From assembly GCA_964019335.1 (NCBI GenBank), contig OZ025696.1:62001-126000 (forward strand): DNA of 64,000 nt. The letters are read 5' to 3'. The notes under the pieces were generated by a model. That model did not search any database. It was not told where the DNA came from and saw only the letters and a program-made list of their open reading frames with translations. Source of the stretch: Diplonema japonicum (taxonomy: Eukaryota > Euglenozoa > Diplonemea > Diplonemida > Diplonemidae). Position 1 is the first letter of the stretch; each line of letters begins with the position of its first letter. A program made the position numbers and the translations under genes. Positions 31,942-40,552 of this stretch are shown piece by piece.

Positions 31942-32417
31942 TTAACCCATAACACCCCAAGGCGCAAATATTTGTCGTTTTGAAAAATCGTTTTTTTCTC
32001 TACCTGAAACGAACACCTCTGTCCAAATAAGCGCTTTTTTCGTACCACTCTTCCGTCACCCCAAAAAGGCCTCTTGACGATTTCGAGGCCGATATTCCAC
32101 CCGCAAATAGGCACTTCTCTCGGTCTGAGACATCTGAGGGGTCCTGATGCTGCCTTTCTTGTCCCAAGATGCTCAATCTACACCCCCGTGCACAACCCAT
32201 TTTGACATGGTCATTTTTGAGCACCCTACGGCCATTCAACTCTTCATCCCCTTTGTATTCTTATTAATTTCTGAACTTTTTATTTAATTCTCCTGGTCCA
32301 AAAAACCCGTTTTACCTGCAAACGGGGGTTAAATGCTGCCATTTTCCCCCTCAAATTATGAAAAGGAGCAAAAAAGGGACCCCTATGAAGATAGACCCCG
32401 GAGTGTTATGGGTTTAA
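31942..32417 (+). mobile_element. piggyBac-derived MITE (467 bp)
   Basis: Ends CCCATAACACCCC (31946) and GGAGTGTTATGGG (to 32412), with TTAA on the left and TTTAA on the right. The left 58 bp match the left end of the element at 7660. From ACCTGAAAC onward it matches 9023-9433 closely. The junction falls after TTTTTTTCTCTA, so about 1.3 kb including the transposase is missing. It has no coding capacity. Confidence 0.85.
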
Positions 32418-33722
32418 AAAAAAAAAAAAAAGAACCTTGCGTTCCACGTATGGTTCCCATTCAGAATGTAAGAATGGGAAGCGGGGGAAGCTACGCCCTC
32501 TACCTGTATCTGTCGCGCCTCATCCTTGCCTTTGCTAGCACCTTTTCAGGGAAGCTCCAAAGAGAGGTGAATAGAGGGAGGGGTGGGAATGAAATACAAC
32601 AAAGGGCAAAAGGGAAATGTGTCCAAACAAGGAGACTCCATAACCCTAATATCCTCCATAAGACAAAAAAAAAGAAAACTCAAAGCCGTGTATAAAATTC
32701 AGCGTGGTGCGTGCTCACTGTTCAAGGGCACTCTTGCATGGGAGGAATGATTTAAAAAAAAAAAAAAGAAAGGCGCGAGAGACCAGAAGACAAAAAGAGT
32801 TCTTTTAAGGTATGTTTCTTGCTTGGGGGCCCCATGTCCACCAGATCACAGACCTACGGTATAACCTTAGGGGCAACTTTATTATATTTTCTTGTGTTTA
32901 CAGGTTCGTTTTTTAACATTGTGAAGCCACCCGGTCCTCCGGGCGCTCATACTTCTGCCGAGTAACTTTCTCTTTGTAAGCATCGTATTTAAAAAAGTTC
33001 CCTTAATTATCCCCTCTCCCCCCCTTCCCTTCCCCCCAATGGGGGGGGGGGGGGGGGGAATGGGACTGAGAGGCTCTTCGTTTTTACAGTAGTTTAAAAA
33101 AAAGCAAAGCTATTCGGCCCAGTGTATAAAATTCAAAAAAAAAACGGATAAGGTTTCAAGTGTTCAAGGAGGGGGAGTGCTCACTGCCCAAGAAAGAAAC
33201 TCACACCAAGCGGTCACTAGTTCTGCATGGAAGGAATGATTAAAAAAAAAGAGGTGGGAGGGACAGAAGAAAAAAAAAAACTCTTTTAAGGTGCATGGTT
33301 CAAGTAGTGGATATTGAGAGGCTCCGGAGGCTTCGTTTAACAGTAGTTGAAAAAAAAGATAATAGATATTCTGTTTTCAATTGTGCCACCTCACCTTTGC
33401 TGGGAACCTCCTTCACAATAACCTTTCCTACCTTTTCCACAGTCTTAAAAAAGAGAAAAAAAAGAGATGAGATAAAGGAGGTTCCTGTTTGGAACGTCCC
33501 CCTTTGTCTCTACTTATCTACCCAAAAAAAAAAAAAAAAAAAAAAAATGATAAATTTCGGTGTGCGGGTGGGTGCTCACTGTTCAGTTTATAGGTTAAAA
33601 AAAAATGGGTGACAAAAAAGAAAAGAAAAAAAAAAACTGGGGTATGTATTTTTGCTGGGTAGAAAACAGGGAACGGGGTTTCAAGCAATCCCTCTCAGTT
33701 TTAAACCGCCACATCACGTGCT
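32418..33722. other. Intergenic region with degenerate direct repeats
   Basis: Two related units are visible, at 32684-32830 and 33116-33300. They share GTGTATAAAATTC, GTGCTCACTG, TGCATGG(A/G)AGGAATGATT and CTTTTAAGGT. A further pair (GAGAGGCTC...TTACAGTAGTT) lies at 33063-33106 and 33318-33358. G- and C-runs lie near 33000-33058, and a terminus variant GAGATAAAGGA at 33469. No gene recognised. Confidence 0.55.
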
Positions 33723-36548
33723 TTATTCTTTTTTCTTTTGTGGTTCTTCCACAACAGCTTTTCCTTCCTTGATGAGGACTTGTAATGCGTCGTTGTGTTT
33801 GTTTGCAGTCGCCCTGCTAACCGGGGAAGAACCCTGGTTGCTTTTCTTGTTCACATCGGCTTTTCCTTCCTTGATGAGGATTCGCAATGAAATGGCCTTT
33901 CCGTTTTCTGCAGCTATGTAACACGGGGTACAACCGTTCTTGTTTGCCTTGTTCACATCGGCCTTTCCTTCCTTGACGAGGACACGCAGTGCGTTAGACC
34001 TTCCGTTTTGAGCCGCTATGTAACAAGGGGTAACATCATTCTTGCCGCTTTTGTTAACATCGGCCTTTCCTTCCGTGATTAGGACACGCAATGCGTCGGC
34101 ATGTCCGTTTTGAGCCGCCACGTAGCACGGAGTAGCATTGGTGTCACTTGCCGCGTTCACATCAGCCTTTCCTTCCGTGATGATGATGCGTAATGCGTCG
34201 GTATGTCCATTCTGAGCCGCTTTGTAACAAGGAGTAGCCTTGTCGTTCTTGGCCTTGTTCACATCTGCCTTTCCTTCATTGATGAGAATTCGTAATGCGT
34301 TGGTGTGTCCATTCTGAGCCGCCATTAAACACGGGGTGGCACCACCCTTGTTGGCCGTGTCCACATTGGCTTTTCCTTCTAAGATGAGGACACGCAATGA
34401 GTCGGTGTGTCCAGTTTCAGCCGCCATCAAACACGGGGTAGAACCGTTGGTTATGGGCTTGTTCACATCGGCCTTTCCTTCCTTGATGAGGTCGTGCAAT
34501 ATGTCAGCATGTCCATTCTGAGCCGCTATGTAACAAGGGGTACAACTGTTCTTGTTGCCCTTGTTTACATCGGCCTTTCCTTCCTTGATGAGGACGCGCA
34601 ATGCGTCAGTATGTCCGTTTTGAGATGCCTTGTAACACGGGGTAATACCAGAGTTGCTGGCCTTGTTCACATCGGCCTTTCCTTCCTTGATGAGGATGCG
34701 CAAGGCGTCTGCGGAGTCGTGTTCAGCGGCGACAGAGCACGCAGTTTCACCATACACATCCGCCGTGTCCACCGATAGCTTGCCACAGAGGAGTACATCC
34801 TTCTTCAGAAGGTCAGCACGATTCCTTGCGGCCGCTGCGTGCAGCACTGTCCACCCTTTCCGCGGTCCCTCTTCCTTGTTCGCTCCCCAGAAGGTGTTGC
34901 CAAGGGTGTGCATCACCTTGTCAAACACAGCCCGCTTGCAAGCACACGCAATCAGCCCGACACCTACCGTGTGCAGCTCCTTTGGTACCCCCGCAAGGTC
35001 GGCTCCCTTGCTCAGCAGCACCGCCGCGCTGTTGTCGTGGCTCCCTTCCTTGTTCAACCGCAACACTGCCGCAAGCGAAGCGTTCAGAGCCTCCGAGTGA
35101 CCCGTGGGCGCCAGGTTGGCACAGCACAGCGACACCACCTGCTCGTTGTGCTCCAACTCAGCCGCCTCCTGCAGTAGCGTCTTGCCGTCCACAACTGGCA
35201 TTCCCGTGCTGAGAGGGAAAGACACAAACCTTCCCTCGCGCGTCACCGGGTGGAGCTCGAAGCGTTTATCCACCGTGAGCTTCTTCTTGATCGTGTCGAG
35301 CAGCTTCGCGTTGCGCACCCGCTCCACTTGTGTCATCACATCCGCAAGCCTGCCCCAGTGATTGAAGTCGATCTCCTGCAGCTCCACCACCACCACGCGA
35401 CGCATGCTTGTGTCGAGAGCCACCTCCAGCAGACGCATCACACCGACGTCAGGGCGCCCCACCACACGGAACTGGGTGTTCGCCGCGATCAGAACCTCCT
35501 TCTCCTCGGGGAAGCGACTGAACCGAGCGATGCTCCGTCCCGTCAGCACCCGCAGCACGAGGATCGTCCCCTGCACCTCGTTGTCGTCGCCCTGCGTCCC
35601 CAGGAAGTCCTTCACCACCTCAGGGTTCTCACTTGCGCTCGTGGGGTGCGGCATCGTCACCACCGCCCCCACAGAGTACAGCGACTCGCTCACCCGGAAG
35701 TCCATTGCACGGAACACGGTCCCCTCGTACTTCGGCTGCGACATCATTGCTCGGTGCAGGGAATAGGCGAAGTCCTTCATCGGCTCGTAGCTCTGTCGCT
35801 GTCCACGGAAAGCCACCTCACGCATCGCCGCGTTCACCCCGTAGCACAAGGGGCTCTCCAGCGTGTAGAGACGAAGGTACGGCTCGGTGGCCCCTTCCAC
35901 CTGCTTCACCGCCCACTCCGCAGTCATCTTCTTGAATGCCCCACCAGCACTCCGCTGCTCCGGCTTCAGCTTCCCGCACTTCGCAAGATGACGCTCCTTG
36001 CTCCCCGCATTCAGCGCAATCCCACACGCGGTGCACGTCACGTATCCCTCGCACTCCTTCCCCATCGCAGCCTCCACCGTCATCAACATCGGCTTTGCAC
36101 ACGACGCACCACTCTCGAAGAACTCGTTCCACCCGCGGTCCACGTCGATCTCGCGCACCCCGTCGCTGTACCGGCTCACCACTCCCTTGTCCTCGGGCAT
36201 CACTCCTCCTCCATTCACCTTGAACGCCTTCACCGCCTGCTGAAGCTCTTTACGCGCCTCCGACACCAGCGATGACACGCAGTCTCCCGCACCACGCTCC
36301 TTGCTGCGCTTCAGGAACTTCTGCATCATAGCAATCACATTGTGACACAGTGCGTCGTGCCACTTCCCCAGTGCCGTGTCCAGTTCCACCTTCAGCTCCT
36401 TTTTTCGTTTCTCTGGCGTGGCGGCGCCGCCCGTGAACTTTCCACGCAGCTGCTCCACTGCTTCCCAAGCTACTTCTACAGCCCTCTCTGCTGGAGGAGG
36501 CGACGTCAGGGACTTCACAGCCTGCACACCTGATCCTGCTGTTGTCAT
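33723..36548 (-). CDS. Mono-ADP-ribosyltransferase with C-terminal ankyrin repeats (copy 2)
   Basis: 941 residues from MTTAGS at 36548. The first about 560 residues (zinc finger, R-S-E ADP-ribosyltransferase core, linker) are nearly identical to copy 1. A few substitutions are seen, for example LTVDKRF for LTVESRF and GETAC for GNTVC. The ankyrin array has ten units instead of thirteen. Units 1-5 match copy 1 in order, units 6-9 have different variable residues, and the last unit is again similar. The C-terminus reads VVEEPQKKKE. Identity extends about 80 bp upstream of the ATG. This is a recent tandem duplication with unit loss and exchange in the array. Both copies keep the catalytic residues. 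Confidence 0.88.
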   Translation of the reverse strand: MTTAGSGVQAVKSLTSPPPAERAVEVAWEAVEQLRGKFTGGAATPEKRKKELKVELDTALGKWHDALCHNVIAMMQKFLKRSKERGAGDCVSSLVSEARKELQQAVKAFKVNGGGVMPEDKGVVSRYSDGVREIDVDRGWNEFFESGASCAKPMLMTVEAAMGKECEGYVTCTACGIALNAGSKERHLAKCGKLKPEQRSAGGAFKKMTAEWAVKQVEGATEPYLRLYTLESPLCYGVNAAMREVAFRGQRQSYEPMKDFAYSLHRAMMSQPKYEGTVFRAMDFRVSESLYSVGAVVTMPHPTSASENPEVVKDFLGTQGDDNEVQGTILVLRVLTGRSIARFSRFPEEKEVLIAANTQFRVVGRPDVGVMRLLEVALDTSMRRVVVVELQEIDFNHWGRLADVMTQVERVRNAKLLDTIKKKLTVDKRFELHPVTREGRFVSFPLSTGMPVVDGKTLLQEAAELEHNEQVVSLCCANLAPTGHSEALNASLAAVLRLNKEGSHDNSAAVLLSKGADLAGVPKELHTVGVGLIACACKRAVFDKVMHTLGNTFWGANKEEGPRKGWTVLHAAAARNRADLLKKDVLLCGKLSVDTADVYGETACSVAAEHDSADALRILIKEGKADVNKASNSGITPCYKASQNGHTDALRVLIKEGKADVNKGNKNSCTPCYIAAQNGHADILHDLIKEGKADVNKPITNGSTPCLMAAETGHTDSLRVLILEGKANVDTANKGGATPCLMAAQNGHTNALRILINEGKADVNKAKNDKATPCYKAAQNGHTDALRIIITEGKADVNAASDTNATPCYVAAQNGHADALRVLITEGKADVNKSGKNDVTPCYIAAQNGRSNALRVLVKEGKADVNKANKNGCTPCYIAAENGKAISLRILIKEGKADVNKKSNQGSSPVSRATANKHNDALQVLIKEGKAVVEEPQKKKE

Positions 36549-36869
36549 GGTTTTTTTTTCTTTTCTTGTTTGCAAGTAGGAAATCTGTGCGGAGTGTATG
36601 TTATGAATCATGTGAACAAACAAACTGAAGAAATAGAAAATACTGTGCTAGCAAATGCTGAACAGGAGAAAGAGGGAGAGAGGAGGATAATTCTTGTTGA
36701 AAACGGGGCAGGGACGACCACCCAAACCCAGCCTTATTTCACTTTCTTTTGCGCCACTGTGTAAACAGAATCAGGGAAAAGAGAAAAAGAAGAAGATGCA
36801 ATGGTGCCTCTAGCTGACCTTTGTTCGTATCTTCTACTCTTTGCGGTAATCCTCTTTTATTGGCGTGGT

Positions 36870-37040
36870 CGCGGCCGCTCTTTTTCTCGTGTCTCCGGCG
36901 GCGCTACTCGTGAACTGTCCACGCAGCTGCTCCCGCTTCCCACGCCATTTCTAAAGCTCTCACTGTTGGAGGCGACGTCAGTGTGTCATGGTTTTCTTTT
37001 TTCATTCTTTTTTGCAAGTAAGAAATCTGAACAAGCGACC
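36870..37040 (-). pseudogene. Relic of the 5' end of a third ADP-ribosyltransferase/ankyrin gene
   Basis: The plus-strand sequence matches the start of copies 1 and 2 with gaps: GTGAACTGTCCACGCAGCTG (theirs GTGAACTTTCCACGCAGCTG), GGAGGCGACGTCAG, then GTGTCATGGTTTTC and GCAAGTAAGAAATCTG. The body of the gene is gone. The start-codon region survives, but part of the coding sequence behind it is deleted. Confidence 0.75.
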
Positions 37041-37139
37041 AACCTCGAAAAAAAAGATCAACTGGCCTTGCAGCTGTTTAGAAAAAAAACACTGGAGGGG
37101 GAGGGGGGGGTCTAAAAAAGGATAGAAGCAAGAAAAAAA

Positions 37140-37265
37140 AATATATATGAGTTAAAGGAAGTCTTTGTGAGACGCCCCCTTGTTCTCATCTTCTACCTGC
37201 ACCTATCCCCTTTCAGCAGCGGTTTCTCCTTCTTCGGTGGTCGTGCCGGCCTCCTCCCCAGCTGG
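37140..37265 (-). mobile_element. LINE 3'-terminal fragment
   Basis: ATATATATGAGTTAAAGGA (plus strand), the GACGCCCCCTTGTTCTCATC segment, and codons for a C-terminus ending KPLLKGDRCR. Near-identical to 9711-9830. It ends 30 bp before the stop of the next gene. Confidence 0.7.
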
Positions 37266-37296
37266 GCTACTTAAAAAAACCACCTCTCTTATAAAT

Positions 37297-38055
37297 CTAG
37301 CGCCCACCACGCAGCTTGTCGAGCATCGCCTCGATATCTCGCTCGCTTATACCACGGAAACGGTGCTTGGAGGACGCGTTAGGGTTGGGGCCCAACGTAG
37401 TCATCATCCGTTCGAAGAGCTCATCATCGCACCACTTTGCCAAGTGCTCGAGGGTCAATGCGCTTACAACTGCAGATGTTACATGGCGGGGTTGGCTCCG
37501 AAGCGGCTCAAACAACGCCAATGCTGTCAGCATCCTGTCAACACACTGGGAACGGCAGGCAACAGAAAGGCTTTTGAGACTATCCCCGTGCTCGGTGGTC
37601 AGGTCCTTGTAAGGGATCCTCAACACATCACCAAGCCGGTCAGCCACAGACACATTAAAATCAATCTCAGCCTCGACCTGTGCCAGGCCTTTGCACTTCT
37701 CCTTTACCTTATCAATAGTCATCTCAGACGAGTCGCCGTGAAGCTTCATGAGGTCCTTGTTCTCGATTGCAGCGGTTTTGCTTAGATACACGTTCTTTCG
37801 CAGGGTTTTCTCGGCGAGCTTCACCTGCACCATGACTTCTTCCCACGGCTCGCTCTCGCCTTCTACGAGCTTCATCATCAACCAGTTCAGGAAGTAGGGG
37901 AGTATCGCAAGCCCGACCATCAGCAGCACGCCGACCTCTTTGTTCTCAGTCAGGTACTCCACGGAGTTCTCGCCAAACAGCATCTTCACCATGGACGGCA
38001 GGCTCAGCGGGTGGTCGTCGTGGTGGTCTGCATGGTCGTCATCGAAGTATGACAT
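37297..38055 (-). CDS. Single-pass membrane protein, unknown function
   Basis: 252 residues. A His/Asp-rich N-terminus (MSYFDDDHADHHDDH) is followed by one hydrophobic segment (about 41-62) and a mostly helical soluble domain of about 185 residues with no recognised motif. It ends RDIEAMLDKLRGGR. It begins the compact gene run of 37-64 kb on its downstream side. A good acceptor (TTTCATTTCGTTTCGCTTTAG) puts AG at 38099-38100, 43 nt before the ATG. The conserved start and normal composition make it a likely real gene. No function can be proposed. Confidence 0.7.
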   Translation of the reverse strand: MSYFDDDHADHHDDHPLSLPSMVKMLFGENSVEYLTENKEVGVLLMVGLAILPYFLNWLMMKLVEGESEPWEEVMVQVKLAEKTLRKNVYLSKTAAIENKDLMKLHGDSSEMTIDKVKEKCKGLAQVEAEIDFNVSVADRLGDVLRIPYKDLTTEHGDSLKSLSVACRSQCVDRMLTALALFEPLRSQPRHVTSAVVSALTLEHLAKWCDDELFERMMTTLGPNPNASSKHRFRGISERDIEAMLDKLRGGR

Positions 38056-38358
38056 TTGCTGAAGAGGGCTGAGGGGGCTGGGGATATAATATACTGCACT
38101 AAAGCGAAACGAAATGAAAAAGAAAGGTGTTTAAGGGCAAATATCACATGCGACGCTAACTGGCGCCACGTGTAGGGTGGGCTCTCCACCCCCGTCCAGG
38201 TTTCCCCACGTGTACGGCTTAAGAACGAGAGTTTCCATTTCGCTTGTGTCTCCCCTCCCGCAATTAGTTACCAGGAACCTCCACAAGGATGTTGAACGTG
38301 TGTATCCAAAAAGAAAAAGAGAGAAAAGAACCCTTTCCTTGTAAAAAGAAAGCGCTTT
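38056..38358. other. Short intergenic spacer
   Basis: Holds the predicted acceptor of the preceding gene (AG 38099-38100) and no gene. Confidence 0.5.
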
Positions 38359-40047
38359 TCAGGATATGACCAACGTATCTTCCGCTGGAGGCCCCTGCTT
38401 GACGAGGGCCCGTATGATCTCTGTTGCCGGGGTGCTTTCAGTGAAATGAAGCGCCTTGCCCAGCAGGTACTGCATCCCAAGGGTATTGTAAGCTTGGAAC
38501 TGAGCCACCCCGGGGTACGGCTCGTACATCCACTCTTCATCGTCAGGGGTAACCTCAGGTGTGACGCTGAAGAGAAAAACGTGTGCAATGCGGCCTCGTG
38601 GGCTTTCCTTGTACACCCACCGCCGAAGGAGGATCTGCGTTGTGTACAGCTTCTCTGCTACATACTGTACCTCGGCAGTGCACAGTAGTTTTCTTTCGAT
38701 CTCCCTACATACCCGTTCCACTGCATACGTCACGCCAAGTAGGTCCCCCACAATGCTGAACTTCCTCATGGTCGCCGTCCCGAGGTCCCCGCAGTGCGCC
38801 ACACCACTGCAAACTGCTGCTGTCGTGCCCTCCGCCACCTTCGCATGATTCATCACCGCAAACCGCATGCCAGCTAGTTCATGCTCCGGACAAGGCTGTG
38901 CCGCGTTGAAGGACAGAGCTAGTTTGTTACCTGTGAATGTGTCGAGGATCCCCCTGCACTCCTTCGCCGCCTTCACCACCCCCTCCACTATTTCGCTGTG
39001 GCGAGTTTGGTAGTGACCCTTGTCGTCCTGAGGCAGGTCGACGTTGATCACGCACAGTGTAGTGATGCACCTTTTCAGAATCTTTTTGTATTTCGTCTTT
39101 TGTACTGAATTTATAGCATTGGGGCATGGCTTGGAAGAGGTGGTCGCAAGCGAGCCTCCTATCTTGGACCTCATTGAGGAGAGTGACGACATCGTTTTGG
39201 AGGTGTTTGAACTGTCGCTATGGACGAAGCACGACATCGGGAGATACGGCCGGTAGTTGTGAAGGTTGTGGACAAGCACAAGGAGCAGACGCTTCAGCTC
39301 GTCTGGGAGGTTGTTCTCCTTGTACAAATGCGATGTCGCCATGTCCAGGTTGAAGTCAGCCATGCACTGCGCCACCTCATGCGTCGTGATGATTGCCGCT
39401 TCCACTTTCCTCTGTTCGCTGTCCACCTTCATCGCAAACCCTCTTGTGAAGTACAGGTCAAATATAAATACGTTTATCTGAATGAGGCTGGAAGTAAGAG
39501 ACCTATTCAAATCTTTTTTGCAAGGAAGGTGATCACAGTCACAGAAGTTCTTCTTCCTGTCTTCATACAAAGGTACCTCGGAGAGGTCATAGAACCCAAA
39601 GCGAAATGAGTCCTCAATACTGAGAAAGAAAAGCCACAGGCAGGCAGTGATGACAACTACTATTGTGGCGTACTGCCTGCCCTTCATCACCAGAAGGCAG
39701 TCAATGAGCACTACGAAACAGGGCCATGCTCGTGCTGTGCCATCGAGGATGCTGTAGTAGTCTGTGACCAAGATGGGGACAATCAACGAGATGGCGCAGA
39801 ACTCGACCAAAAGGTCAGGCGCGCGCTTCGTGACCACCAGTGTGGTAAACATGATGCCACAGCTGATGATTGTCCACACGATAACCGCGAGAATTGCATC
39901 GTGTTGTGGCACGAAGCAGGCTATTGTGCTAGCTATCAAGGAAACCGAAGTCGCCAACGACAGCAGTTTCTTGCGTAAAACCTGTACAGAGTCATCGTCG
40001 GACCTGATCAGGTACCTCCAGAGTGCTTCGTAACAGCAGCACTTCAT
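38359..40047 (-). CDS. Six-TM receptor-like protein with degenerate cyclase domain (paralog A)
   Basis: 562 residues. About six hydrophobic segments lie in the first 215 residues. A linker with EQRKVEAAIITTHEVAQCM and NYRPYLPMSCF follows, then a class III cyclase-like domain (about 325-460). The fold elements are readable: TFTGNKLALSFNAAQ stands where active enzymes have GD(G/A)..L..F, and CSGVAHCGDLGTATMRKFSIVGDLLGVTYAVER stands for the G..G..G....Y...G..V..A.R block. The first metal Asp position keeps a D (INVDL). The second is Asn, and the catalytic Asn of V-N-x-A is Thr. Catalysis is therefore unlikely. Inferred: a pseudocyclase sensor or regulator, possibly dimerising with active cyclases. 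It shares a near-identical patch of about 150 bp with paralog B. Confidence 0.8.
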   Translation of the reverse strand: MKCCCYEALWRYLIRSDDDSVQVLRKKLLSLATSVSLIASTIACFVPQHDAILAVIVWTIISCGIMFTTLVVTKRAPDLLVEFCAISLIVPILVTDYYSILDGTARAWPCFVVLIDCLLVMKGRQYATIVVVITACLWLFFLSIEDSFRFGFYDLSEVPLYEDRKKNFCDCDHLPCKKDLNRSLTSSLIQINVFIFDLYFTRGFAMKVDSEQRKVEAAIITTHEVAQCMADFNLDMATSHLYKENNLPDELKRLLLVLVHNLHNYRPYLPMSCFVHSDSSNTSKTMSSLSSMRSKIGGSLATTSSKPCPNAINSVQKTKYKKILKRCITTLCVINVDLPQDDKGHYQTRHSEIVEGVVKAAKECRGILDTFTGNKLALSFNAAQPCPEHELAGMRFAVMNHAKVAEGTTAAVCSGVAHCGDLGTATMRKFSIVGDLLGVTYAVERVCREIERKLLCTAEVQYVAEKLYTTQILLRRWVYKESPRGRIAHVFLFSVTPEVTPDDEEWMYEPYPGVAQFQAYNTLGMQYLLGKALHFTESTPATEIIRALVKQGPPAEDTLVIS

Positions 40048-40149
40048 TTACCCGTCCTTTTGAAAATGTGGCGAGGGGTGAAAAAAGAAATCAAAATAAA
40101 CAATGCAAACAAGGCAAGGCTATCCCTTGGTAAAGGGATAAAAAGAAAA

Positions 40150-40480
40150 TAACATAAAAGGAAAAAGGATGCCAGTGTTGGTCTGTCTACTTGATTACAG
40201 GGGGCGCACCTCGGCCGAGTTATAGCTTATTCTGTATTCCGGTGTGCAGCTCAGCCCCAGCCGGAGCGCCCCGTGCTCTTGCAGTTGGCTGCCTCATACA
40301 CCACCTACATCTCTCTCCCTTCAACAGCGGTTTCTCCTTCTTCTGTAGTCTTGCCTGCTTCCCCAGCTTGGCTGCTGTTCCCTTCCTCCTGCTCCACCGC
40401 TCGATCACCGCCACGTCCCCCCCCGATGGATCGCAGCAACGTATGTTACCAGGTGTCCCTAAACCTGCCAAAATAAATAA
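40150..40480 (-). mobile_element. Chimera of family S repeat and LINE 3' end
   Basis: Plus-strand 40155-40310 follows family S (GTCTACTTGATTACAGGGGGCGC, CTCGGCCGAGTTATAGCTT). It continues from about 40310 into LINE 3' coding sequence (minus-strand KPLLKGERC, KLGKQARLQKKE). This shows recombination or template switching between the two element types. Confidence 0.65.
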
Positions 40481-40552
40481 TAATACATAGCCAGTTCAGG
40501 ACTACATGGCTGTGCTTAAGATCTTCTTGTACAGTATTCTTTTGGATCATTC

